Positions 17,368 through 24,522 of a stretch of 64,000 nucleotides of DNA are shown piece by piece. Under the pieces are notes generated by a model. The model did no database searches, had not been told where the DNA came from, and saw nothing but the letters and a program-made list of their open reading frames with translations. The stretch is from CAVPCY01 sp963770765 (GTDB lineage: Bacteria > Actinomycetota > Coriobacteriia > Anaerosomatales > PHET01): NCBI GenBank assembly GCA_963770765.1, contig CAVYQS010000012.1, forward strand, positions 124,001 to 188,000, read 5' to 3'. A program made the translations under genes and the position numbers. Each line of letters starts with the position of its first letter. Within the stretch, counting starts at the first letter, position 1.

Positions 17368-17389
17368 GCACGAAACGCTGTGCTAGTAT
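17360..17389 (+). promoter_or_regulatory. Promoter of rpmB
   Basis: TTGCCC (17360-17365), an 18-bp spacer and TAGTAT (17384-17389) with an upstream TGC (extended -10). It lies about 65 bp before the rpmB ATG. Confidence 0.6.
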
Positions 17390-17452
17390 TTCCCGCGCTT
17401 TGTGCAAGCATCCGTCCGCCGATCCGGCGGCTCGAATCACGAGGAGTACGTC

Positions 17453-17641
17453 ATGTCGAAGGTCTGCGCTGTCTGCGGGAAGAGCCCGTCGGCGGGTCGC
17501 AACGTGAGCCACTCTCACCGTGTGACCAACCGCGTGTTCCGCCCCAATATCCAGAAGGTGACCGCGGTCATCAAGGGTCACGTCAAGAAGGTCAAGGTCT
17601 GCACCAAGTGCATGAAGGCCGGCAAGGTCACGCGCGCCTAG
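17453..17641 (+). CDS. rpmB: 50S ribosomal protein L28
   Basis: L28 is a large-subunit ribosomal protein. The 62-aa product starts MSKVCAVCGKSPSAGRNVSH and ends KVKVCTKCMKAGKVTRA. Both Cys pairs (CAVC and CTKC) are present, so it is the zinc-binding form. ATG 17453 is chosen on conservation, behind an ACGAGGAG ribosome site. It is a single-gene unit between divergent and convergent neighbours. Confidence 0.96.
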   Translation: MSKVCAVCGKSPSAGRNVSHSHRVTNRVFRPNIQKVTAVIKGHVKKVKVCTKCMKAGKVTRA

Positions 17642-17668
17642 CGTCAGCCTCCACACCACGCTACTTCG

Positions 17669-17689
17669 CGGCCGCCCTCTGGGCGGCCG
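17669..17689. terminator. Hairpin between rpmB and the convergent HD-GYP gene
   Basis: A 9-bp perfect stem CGGCCGCCC/GGGCGGCCG closes a 3-nt loop 28 bp after rpmB and 9 bp before the end of the convergent gene. It lacks a strong U tract, so termination in either direction is likely but not certain. Confidence 0.6.
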
Positions 17690-17697
17690 TTCGCGTC

Positions 17698-19281
17698 TCA
17701 GCCCCAGACGTTCACCCATCCGTCGTGCTTGCCGGCCGTATCCACGAATATGTCGACCACCGACGGGTCGAACTGCGCCCCCGACTTGTCGCGCAACTCA
17801 TCGACGGCCTGTGCGACCGTGAGCGCGAGGCGGTAGGGGCGCGGCGAGGTCATGGCCACGAAAGCGTCCGCCACGGCGAAGACTCGCGCGGCGACCGGGA
17901 TGTCCTCCCCTGCGAGACCGTCCACGTAGCCATGGCCATCGAAACGCTCATGGTGATGCAGCACGATCGGCACCGCATCGCGCGCCTCGACGACCTGAGC
18001 GAGTGCGTGCGCTGCGATCACCGGATGGACCTTCACCATCCCCCATTCCACCGTCGACAGAGGGCGCTCCCAATGCGGAGCGCAGGTGCCCACTCCCGCC
18101 ATTCCCACGTCGTGGATCAACGCAGCCACGCGTAGCGCCTCCACATCACTTTCGTGCAGACCACAGGCGTTGCCCAGATCGGTCACCACCTCGAGCAGGC
18201 GCTCAGCCGAAGCCGGCCCCTGAGGGTTGTTAGCCTCGACGGCGCGGGCGACGGAACGCAGGGTGTCGAAGAAGTCGAGGCGTTGACTCTCCGCGCCTCG
18301 CGCCGCGCGCAGGCAGACCGCTGCCGTGCGGCCGAGCCCCTCGAGCGCGTCGGCGACCGACGGCTGGGGCCAGGCGCGAAACTCGCGGGCGCCGACATTC
18401 AGTACACCGAGAATCCCCTGATCGTCCGAGATCGGAACCGAGAGAGCCGTGCGCACGCCGTGCCGCTTGCCGCGAGGCTGATCGACCAAGTCCTCGACGA
18501 GGACAGGCTTCTGTGTGGCGAGCACCCATCCGGCGATACCCTCGCCATCCCCGACACGCGTGCTCGCCACGACGTCGCTCGGCAGTCCCTTGGCTGCGGC
18601 TATCGAGAGCATCCGGTGTGAATCGAGCAGCATCACACTGCCGGTGTCGGCCCGCGCCAGATCGGTCGCGTGAACAAGGAGCGCGTCCACGAGCCGCCGG
18701 GAGTCGGAGATTCCCGTCAGTACCCGTGCGGCGCCGAGGAGGTCACGTGCCGCGCGACTCTGTAGCTGCGCAGCATAGGTCGCCAGCGAGCCGGCGAGAA
18801 TCGCACGATAGAACGAGACCGTGAGGTTGAGTGCTGAGCGATCAGGCTCGGCTCCGGCGATATCGATGGCGGCGACTCCTCGCGAATCGCCCACCTGCAC
18901 CGGGACCGCATAGCGCCACACGTCCCGGTTCGCGCCCTCGATGCTCAGTTCGAACTCGCGCTCCATAACGGCGCGCTCGCTGGCCGAGGCGACACCCAGC
19001 GTGCAGTCGCTGCCCACCCTGACCGGATCGCTCTCAGGCCTGAAGCGACCGGCAGCGGCAACCAGCCTGAGCGTTTCCGAGCCCGCGTCCACCCACCACA
19101 GATGAGTGCTGACCACGTGGCCAGCCGTCGCGCATGCTGCCGCCAGCGCGGCGACCACCTCAGCGGGATCCGATCCCCTCGGCGCCGGACGAACCGCCGG
19201 GCATGGTTCATCGCGGTGCGGTCGACTCTCATCCGGACCCGCTTGATTCTCGCGCTCCACTCGGTCGCGACCTTCCCTCAC
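17698..19281 (-). CDS. GAF-GAF-HD-GYP protein with degenerate active site
   Basis: Two GAF-like regions (about 40-170 and 185-325) precede an HD-GYP-like domain (about 340-515) in this 527-aa protein. HD-GYP domains hydrolyse cyclic di-GMP. Here HD is present (390-391, ALIHDVGMAGV), as are H419, HHH 442-444 and D472 (VADAFVAMTSPRPYR). However, the usual HDxGK lysine is Met394, the GYP signature reads GYV, and the first metal-ligand His (expected near 358) is missing. Catalysis is therefore doubtful and a sensor or binding role is possible. Start is GTG 19281 just after a TATAAT. Confidence 0.82.
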   Translation of the reverse strand: MREGRDRVERENQAGPDESRPHRDEPCPAVRPAPRGSDPAEVVAALAAACATAGHVVSTHLWWVDAGSETLRLVAAAGRFRPESDPVRVGSDCTLGVASASERAVMEREFELSIEGANRDVWRYAVPVQVGDSRGVAAIDIAGAEPDRSALNLTVSFYRAILAGSLATYAAQLQSRAARDLLGAARVLTGISDSRRLVDALLVHATDLARADTGSVMLLDSHRMLSIAAAKGLPSDVVASTRVGDGEGIAGWVLATQKPVLVEDLVDQPRGKRHGVRTALSVPISDDQGILGVLNVGAREFRAWPQPSVADALEGLGRTAAVCLRAARGAESQRLDFFDTLRSVARAVEANNPQGPASAERLLEVVTDLGNACGLHESDVEALRVAALIHDVGMAGVGTCAPHWERPLSTVEWGMVKVHPVIAAHALAQVVEARDAVPIVLHHHERFDGHGYVDGLAGEDIPVAARVFAVADAFVAMTSPRPYRLALTVAQAVDELRDKSGAQFDPSVVDIFVDTAGKHDGWVNVWG

Positions 19282-19298
19282 GAGGGGCGTGTCGGCTC

Positions 19299-19304
19299 AT
19301 TATA
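19299..19304 (-). promoter_or_regulatory. -10 box of the GAF/HD-GYP gene, very short leader
   Basis: A consensus TATAAT on the minus strand ends 17 bp before the GTG start at 19281, predicting a 5' UTR of only about 11 nt. No clear -35 is at 16-18 bp. Confidence 0.5.
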
Positions 19305-19322
19305 CTGCGGCTGGGGCCCTAT

Positions 19323-19976
19323 TCAGACCCTCCGGTTCAACAGCACCGCAACCGTACCCGAGTGCACTGACACGACCGCGCCCCCCGGCGACACGACATT
19401 GCTCACACCGAGCGAGTCAAGCGGGCGCAGGTTCTCCCTCACAAGAGGCCACTTCCCGCCAGCCACGCTGACCGTTGCCCCGCCGAGAAGCGCGAGCACC
19501 GAGAACGTCGACCCTGCCTGTGACAACGCGAGCTCATCGGCATGATCGGCGGAGAGTATCCAAGCCTCCAGATCGCTATCCACAAGTCGAGGTCGCAGGT
19601 GTGGCGCCCGCGCGAGCGTGCCGACGGCGGCGAGCGTGTGATCGAGTCTGCCCGAGGTGCACCCGGTCACGACAACATGCTCGATCGAACGCACCGTCAC
19701 GTATGAAAGTGCCAAGTCGAGATCGGTCATGTCCTTATCGGCGGAACACACCTCGAAGGCACTCCCGGCGGCTCGGAGCGTACGGGCGTCCGCTCGCGAC
19801 AACGAATCGAGGTCTCCCACCACCACGGTCGGAACGACACCGGCACGCAAGCACACCGCCGCTCCGCCATCGACACCCACAACCACCGATGCCTGGGCTG
19901 CGAGCTCAGAGACCATGCCGGGTTCGAGAGCGTGAGGAGCCGCTGCGACGATGAGGGCTATCGAGTCCACAGTCAC
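19323..19976 (-). CDS. thiN: Thiamine pyrophosphokinase
   Basis: ThiN converts thiamine to thiamine diphosphate with ATP. The protein is 217 aa from GTG 19976. Motifs are VVVGVDGGAAVCL, VVVGDLDSLSR and CSADKDMTDLDLAL, then the substrate loop VTGCTSGRLDHTLA and the C-terminal beta domain. The GTG overlaps the thiT stop (GTGA), so uptake and activation of thiamine are translationally coupled. The longer open frame upstream is Arg-rich shadow. Confidence 0.92.
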   Translation of the reverse strand: MTVDSIALIVAAAPHALEPGMVSELAAQASVVVGVDGGAAVCLRAGVVPTVVVGDLDSLSRADARTLRAAGSAFEVCSADKDMTDLDLALSYVTVRSIEHVVVTGCTSGRLDHTLAAVGTLARAPHLRPRLVDSDLEAWILSADHADELALSQAGSTFSVLALLGGATVSVAGGKWPLVRENLRPLDSLGVSNVVSPGGAVVSVHSGTVAVLLNRRV

Positions 19977-20542
19977 CCCCTCGCGACCTGAGCAGGCACC
20001 GAACGTTCCAGCGCAGGTACCACCACCGCAGCGGCAGCGAGCGCGAGTACGCCAGAAAGCGGCACGTACAGGTTGTAGAGCACCGAGTAGACGAGGACGG
20101 GTTGCCCCGGGGGCGCGTACTCGCCGAAGAACACCACTCCCGAGATCACGTGGATCGCGTAACGGGCTCCCGTCCCGATCACGATCGCGATGAGCAGCCA
20201 GGGGAACTGCGCCGCAGCGCCCCGCGAGGCCTGAGAGCGCCACACGACCGCGACGATACCGGCAAGGCCCACACCTGCGTAGGCGACCGGATAGTCGAGC
20301 AGGGGCTGGATCCAATGCACCGGCGGGAAGGGGTCGATGAAGAAGTCGAGCACGCCGTAGAGCGCCCCGGTCAGCAACCCCGCCCAGAGCCCGCGCCTGA
20401 GTGCCAGCACGATGATGGGCAGCATCACGAACGAGACGGTGCCCCCATTGGGCATTCTCCAGATCTTGAGGGTGTTGAGCACTGCGGCCAGCGCTATGGC
20501 CAGAGCGATCTCGACCAGGATCGCGACTCGCTGTTCACGCAT
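19973..20542 (-). CDS. thiT: ECF transporter thiamine-binding S component ThiT
   Basis: ThiT is the membrane substrate-binding subunit of an energy-coupling-factor thiamine transporter; the shared ECF ATPases are not in this window. The protein is 189 aa with about six hydrophobic segments. The family features are the first helix ending AVLNTLKIWRMPNGGTVSF, where NGG and the Trp are typical of thiamine-binding S components, and GLLTGALYGVLDFFIDP. ATG 20542 is selected because GCGAGGAGAACC precedes it directly. It is the first gene of a thiT-thiN operon behind a TPP-type leader. Confidence 0.9.
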   Translation of the reverse strand: MREQRVAILVEIALAIALAAVLNTLKIWRMPNGGTVSFVMLPIIVLALRRGLWAGLLTGALYGVLDFFIDPFPPVHWIQPLLDYPVAYAGVGLAGIVAVVWRSQASRGAAAQFPWLLIAIVIGTGARYAIHVISGVVFFGEYAPPGQPVLVYSVLYNLYVPLSGVLALAAAAVVVPALERSVPAQVARG

Positions 20543-20625
20543 GGTTCTCCTCGCTTCCCGAGCGAACCGGTCGCCCATTGGGTGCGGGGATGCTAGAGGG
20601 GAGGCGTCTCGCCTTCGAGACGAAC

Positions 20626-20717
20626 CCGTGGGTGCGTGTCCCGCATTACCGGGACCGTCCTTTCGGTCGCGACGTCGATCCGTCGCCTCTCAGCCACTTT
20701 CGCAGCTCCCGACACGG
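20626..20717 (-). ncRNA. TPP (THI-box) riboswitch, atypical variant
   Basis: The thiT leader (minus strand) has CTGAGAGG (20686-20693) after a hairpin AGCTGC-GAAA-GTGGCT, as in P3 of TPP riboswitches. It also has a P5-like hairpin CCCG-GTAATG-CGGG (20640-20653) with the conserved loop, and a P1 pairing CCGTG/CACGG at its ends. An extra stem CGACG/CGTCG lies between. The usual CCTGATC and GCGTAGGGA strands of the pyrophosphate pocket are not recognisable: the equivalent positions read ACGGTC and ACACGCACC. The genes downstream, thiT-thiN, strongly support thiamine control. A hairpin (20605-20622) and a possible ribosome-site hairpin follow. Confidence 0.6.
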
Positions 20718-20773
20718 TATTGAGAGTACGTTCGGATAGTGTCACACCGCCCGCCCCCACGGCAAGAAGCCGC

Positions 20774-21781
20774 CTATTCCATCCTGCGCAGATACGGGTA
20801 CGGGTTCGTGGGGGCGCCTCCTCCGCGATGCATCTGGAAGTGCAGATGCGGAGCACCACCGGACGCGTTGCCGGTCGAGCCGACAGTCCCGATGACCTGC
20901 CCGGCCTTGACCGACCCTGAGCGCACCACATACCGATCGAGGTGAGCGTAGTAGTACAGCCACCCGTTGTTGCCTCGCAGCCAGATGGTGCGGCCTCCCA
21001 GGCCATTGGATCCTACTCGCACCGTGCCCGAGGTGCTCGCAACGACCGGGGTCCCCCGTCGCGCCATGATGTCCGTTCCCTGATGGCGCCGACGACCACC
21101 CGAGCGCGACGCACCCCAGGTGTTCGAGTAGTAGTTGGATCCCCGCACGGGAAACACCATCCCGTTAGGTCCGGCCGCGCCAGCGATCCCCGAAGGCAGG
21201 CTGCCGCCGGAACGCGACGCGTCCAGTTGGCGCTGCACCTTCCTGAACTCCGCCTCGGTCGACGCCAGCCGCTTCTGCAGCGCGGTGCGCTGCCGCTTGA
21301 GTCTGGCGGCCTCCTTCGACCGCACCTTCCGCTCGGCGACGAGCTTCTTCTTCTCGGCGAGAAGGGCTGCTCGCACCGCTTTGACCTCCGCGACCGCGTC
21401 CGCATCTGCCTCGCCGATGCGCGACAGGTAGTCCATGCGAGTCGTGAACTCCTCGAAGCTCTGAGCCCCCACGAGGAAGCCGACGAGGTCCAGTCCTTCC
21501 CTTCGGTAGATGCTGTTCGCGCGGGAGTTCAACTGCTCGGTAGCCGCAACCAGCCGCTTCTTGGCCTTCGCGATCCTCTTGTTCGTCTTGTTGAGCCGGA
21601 CTTCGGTCTCGTCGAGTGCCCAGTGTGCCTTCATGTACTCGCGGCCGGCTCGTGCGCTCTGCGCCTTCAGCTCCTGCAGCCGGGCCCTGAGTGCGGCTTC
21701 GCTGGCACCGTGCGCGACGACGGGGATAAGCATGCCCGCAGCCAAGACGACAACGACCGCTATGTTACGGAGCGACCTCAC
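20774..21781 (-). CDS. Secreted coiled-coil M23 family peptidase
   Basis: The 335-aa protein has a signal peptide starting VRSLRNIAVVVVLAAGML, then a long coiled coil (about 30-185), like EnvC/RipA-type wall enzymes. The C-terminal M23 domain has zinc-site motifs RRRHQGTDIMA (His and Asp), YYAHLDRY and GGAPHLHFQM (HxH). It therefore probably cleaves peptidoglycan cross-links at division. GTG 21781 overlaps the stop of the PASTA protein gene (GTGA), which fixes the start and suggests the two act together in the envelope. Confidence 0.9.
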   Translation of the reverse strand: MRSLRNIAVVVVLAAGMLIPVVAHGASEAALRARLQELKAQSARAGREYMKAHWALDETEVRLNKTNKRIAKAKKRLVAATEQLNSRANSIYRREGLDLVGFLVGAQSFEEFTTRMDYLSRIGEADADAVAEVKAVRAALLAEKKKLVAERKVRSKEAARLKRQRTALQKRLASTEAEFRKVQRQLDASRSGGSLPSGIAGAAGPNGMVFPVRGSNYYSNTWGASRSGGRRRHQGTDIMARRGTPVVASTSGTVRVGSNGLGGRTIWLRGNNGWLYYYAHLDRYVVRSGSVKAGQVIGTVGSTGNASGGAPHLHFQMHRGGGAPTNPYPYLRRME

Positions 21782-23004
21782 GGCGACGTGGGTGTCCCAT
21801 ACACCTTGCCGATCGCCGCGTAGACTGCGCGAGCGACGCTGTCTGACCACTGGGGGTCCTCGAAGTGATTCTCGTCCACCCGGGCTGACGCCGAGCCGAG
21901 TCTGACCCGCGCCCATGGAGCCCTCGTCGCCTGCAACACCGTGTCCGAAGTGCCACTCACGCTCTCCACCGGCGGAGCCGCTGTCGAAAGCTCACGCGTG
22001 ATCTGCGCAGCGATCGCAGCAGACGGTGAGGGAAGTCCCGTCGTCGACGTGCCCTCGGTCGAAACGACTCGACCCGGGTCGCCGGTGGCGGTCACGACGA
22101 ATCCGACGGCGACGGTCACGCTGGTCTCAGAGGCGAGCTTGGCCCTGTCGGCGTCCACGGTGCTGCTCGCGCCCGCGGCGCGTAGCATCGTGACCTCGGC
22201 ACCGGAGGCCTCCAGCAGTGCGCGCAGGCGACGAGCAACCTCCATCGGAACATCAGGCGCACCGGTGGCCGGAGGAGCGGCGTCGATGACGACGCCTATG
22301 CCCTTGAGACGGTAGGGCTGGAGCGCCACGCCGGGCGAGCTCGATGTGGCGACCTGGACACGAACGCTGTCGCCGGTCCGGACGATGGCGCCCGCGGCGG
22401 GAGTGGTCGACAGGACGGTGTCGCTCGCGGTGTCGGAGACGACCTGTTCCACGATGACCACGAGACCGCGCGCCTCGAGAGTGCCCCTCGCCAAAGTGAG
22501 GCCGTCACCCACGACATCGGGCATCGGGAACTCCTCGCTTCCTCCGGAGATCACCAGACTGACGGTGTCTCCACGCTGGAGCTGGGTCGCCGGAGCGGGG
22601 TCCTGCGCGAGCACCTGGTCGCGCGGCTCCGTCGAGAATCGCCTCTCGGCGACCTCGACCTGCAGCCCCACCTGTTCCAAGCGAGCGCGTGCGACACCCA
22701 GGCTCTCACCGGTCACATCAGGAACGGCTACTCGAGCAAGTGACGCCGCGGTGACGACCCCGGCCACCACGAGTGCAAGCACCGTCGCCGCGATGCCGAC
22801 ACCGAACCACACGCTCGTCGGCACGAGCGGCGGCCGTGTGGGCCGGACACGCGAAACGGCGGGCAGCTCGGGGAAGTGAGTGGTCTCGTCGGCGGGACGA
22901 TCGACCGGACCGGGCACGGGGACAGCGGCGTCAGAGAGGTCGGCCAGCCATGAGCCGCTCTCTTCGCCTTGGTCGTCTTCGATCGGTTTCTTGTCTTCAG
23001 TCAT
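21778..23004 (-). CDS. Membrane PASTA protein with inactive amidase-3-like domain
   Basis: The 408-aa protein has a cytoplasmic acidic N-terminus, one membrane segment (about 66-88) and two PASTA repeats (VPDVTGESLGVARARLEQVG at 94, MPDVVGDGLTLARGTLEARG at 161). Residues about 234-402 resemble an N-acetylmuramoyl-L-alanine amidase fold. The zinc motif normally reading DPGHGG is IDAAPP, and the catalytic Glu of the usual VELGFLSN motif is Arg in VRLGSASA, so it is likely a pseudoenzyme that binds wall or partner. A TATAAT sits only 10 bp before the ATG. Confidence 0.8.
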   Translation of the reverse strand: MTEDKKPIEDDQGEESGSWLADLSDAAVPVPGPVDRPADETTHFPELPAVSRVRPTRPPLVPTSVWFGVGIAATVLALVVAGVVTAASLARVAVPDVTGESLGVARARLEQVGLQVEVAERRFSTEPRDQVLAQDPAPATQLQRGDTVSLVISGGSEEFPMPDVVGDGLTLARGTLEARGLVVIVEQVVSDTASDTVLSTTPAAGAIVRTGDSVRVQVATSSSPGVALQPYRLKGIGVVIDAAPPATGAPDVPMEVARRLRALLEASGAEVTMLRAAGASSTVDADRAKLASETSVTVAVGFVVTATGDPGRVVSTEGTSTTGLPSPSAAIAAQITRELSTAAPPVESVSGTSDTVLQATRAPWARVRLGSASARVDENHFEDPQWSDSVARAVYAAIGKVYGTPTSP

Positions 23005-23013
23005 CAGCTCATC

Positions 23014-23019
23014 ATTATA
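23014..23019 (-). promoter_or_regulatory. -10 box of PASTA-M23 operon, near-leaderless
   Basis: Minus-strand TATAAT lies 9 bp upstream of ATG 23004 (TATAAT, then GATGAGCTG, then ATG). Transcription would start within about 3 nt of the start codon, so the mRNA is close to leaderless. Confidence 0.5.
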
Positions 23020-23042
23020 GCGCGCGACCCGTACCGCGGCGG

Positions 23043-23071
23043 TTGCGACTACCGAAGTTGGCAGGTATCGT
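23043..23071 (+). promoter_or_regulatory. Promoter of the FmdB-type gene
   Basis: TTGCGA (23043-23048), a 17-bp spacer and TATCGT (23066-23071) lie about 56 bp upstream of the ATG at 23127. Confidence 0.5.
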
Positions 23072-23126
23072 GCTTGTTCGCCGACTCACCATCCAGACGA
23101 AACACCCACGAGAGGAGTCCCGGGCC

Positions 23127-23387
23127 ATGCCGACCTACGACTACCGATGTACCGCATGCGACGAGCTCTTCGAGGTGTCGCGATCCATGCGCTCGAGCGA
23201 ACCCGAGAACTGCCCTTCCTGCGACGCGCTTGCCAAACGGGTCTTCACCCCCGTAGGAGTCGCCTTCAAGGGCAGCGGTTTCCACAACACCGACTACAAG
23301 CAGCGGCCCACAGACGATGCGCCCACCTGCCCGTCTGCCCAGAAGGGCGATTCGGCCTGTGCCGGCTGCCCGGCTTCCGAGGCCTGA
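23127..23387 (+). CDS. FmdB-family putative regulatory zinc-ribbon protein
   Basis: The 86-aa protein begins MPTYDYRCTACDELFEVSRS and continues ENCPSCDALAKRVF, giving the CxxC...CxxC zinc ribbon of the FmdB family, followed by GSGFHNTDY. A C-terminal CPSAQKGDSACAGCPA tail adds three Cys. The family was named after a formamidase-locus regulator, but its function is generally unknown. ATG 23127 follows AGAGGAG; the open frame upstream is not coding. A strong terminator follows. Confidence 0.85.
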   Translation: MPTYDYRCTACDELFEVSRSMRSSEPENCPSCDALAKRVFTPVGVAFKGSGFHNTDYKQRPTDDAPTCPSAQKGDSACAGCPASEA

Positions 23388-23424
23388 GCGGGCGCCGACG
23401 CGGACTCCTCCCTGACCTGAAGCG

Positions 23425-23450
23425 AAAGCCCCGCACATACGCGGGGCTTT
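23425..23450. terminator. Bidirectional intrinsic terminator
   Basis: A perfect 10-bp stem AAAGCCCCGC/GCGGGGCTTT with loop ACATAC gives a T run on the plus strand and also on the minus strand. It separates the FmdB-type gene from convergent glpX. Confidence 0.88.
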
Positions 23451-23519
23451 CCTGTCTCACGCGAACGAGCGCGCCAGCGTCGAAACGATCAAAGACCGAG
23501 CGCGCACACGGCGAAGACG

Positions 23520-24485
23520 TCAGTCCATGCGGACCCAGAACTTCTCGTCGCCGGTCCGATAGATGGTGTCGATGAAGCGGACCGTCTTCGACTTCGCGTC
23601 CATGGCCACCGAGTTCGTGCGCGCGCCGGAGCCGAAGTACTTGACGCCGCGCAGCATCTCACCGTCGGTCACGCCGGTGGCGATGAACGCCGCCTCATCG
23701 GTGTTGACGAGACAGTCCATCGTGAGGACGTCGTCGATGTTGCAGGTGCCCATATCGACGGCGCGCGCCTTCTCCTCGTCGCTGCGCCATTCGAAGCGGC
23801 CCATGAAGCATCCGCCGATGCACTTCATGGCTGCGCACGCGAGAACGCCTTCAGGCGCCGCTCCGATGCCGAGATAGAGGTGTATACCCGTGCCCTCGAT
23901 CGCGGTGGCGACCGCCCCGAACACGTCACCATCGGTTATCAGACGGATGCGGGCGCCCGCGGCTCGTACCTCGGAGATCAGGTCGACGTGACGCTCTCGT
24001 TCGAGGATGCATACCACCATATCCTCGACGTCGCGCTTCAGCGCCTTGGCGACGTTGCGGATGTTCTCCGTGGGGCTCGCGTCGATGTGCACGGCAGTGG
24101 CGGCGTCGGGGCCCACCGCGATCTTGTTCATGTACGTGTCCGGCGCGTGCAGCAGCGAGCCGTGAGGACCGAAGGCGAGAACCGCAAGCGAGTTCGACTG
24201 ACCATAGGCGGTCAGGTTGGTGCCTTCAAGAGGATCGACGGCGATATCGATCTGCTCACCGCCGGCCCCTACCTTCTCGCCGATGAAGAGCATGGGTGCT
24301 TCGTCTCGCTCACCCTCGCCGATGACGATGGTGCCGTCGATCTCGACCTCGTTGAAGGCGGAGCGCATGCCTTCAACCGCTGCGTCGTCGGCAGCGTGCT
24401 TGTCGCCCTTACCCATCCAGCGTCCAGCCGCCAAGGCGGCAGCTTCGGTGACCTCGAGCATCTCGACGATTCTTGTGCTGCGCAC
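23520..24485 (-). CDS. glpX: Fructose-1,6-bisphosphatase class II
   Basis: GlpX dephosphorylates fructose 1,6-bisphosphate in gluconeogenesis. The product is 321 aa, starting VRSTRIVEMLEVTEAAALAA. Metal- and substrate-binding motifs are GKGDKHAADDAAVEGMR, VIGEGERDEAPML and VDPLEGTNLTAYG, plus LITDGDVFGAVA. I choose GTG 24485 because AGGGAAGGGGAG precedes it; in-frame ATGs at 24503 and 24533 are alternatives, the latter overlapping rsmB. It is the last gene of the metK-distal run. Confidence 0.93.
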   Translation of the reverse strand: MRSTRIVEMLEVTEAAALAAGRWMGKGDKHAADDAAVEGMRSAFNEVEIDGTIVIGEGERDEAPMLFIGEKVGAGGEQIDIAVDPLEGTNLTAYGQSNSLAVLAFGPHGSLLHAPDTYMNKIAVGPDAATAVHIDASPTENIRNVAKALKRDVEDMVVCILERERHVDLISEVRAAGARIRLITDGDVFGAVATAIEGTGIHLYLGIGAAPEGVLACAAMKCIGGCFMGRFEWRSDEEKARAVDMGTCNIDDVLTMDCLVNTDEAAFIATGVTDGEMLRGVKYFGSGARTNSVAMDAKSKTVRFIDTIYRTGDEKFWVRMD

Positions 24486-24522
24486 GCTCTCCCCTTCCCT
24501 CATGGCGGACCCTCGGTCCGCG

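Noticed and set aside
20774..23004. c-di-AMP riboswitch near the M23 peptidase gene
   Set aside because: Such elements often precede wall hydrolases, but the structured leader lies after the M23 gene, in front of thiT, and has TPP-type motifs.
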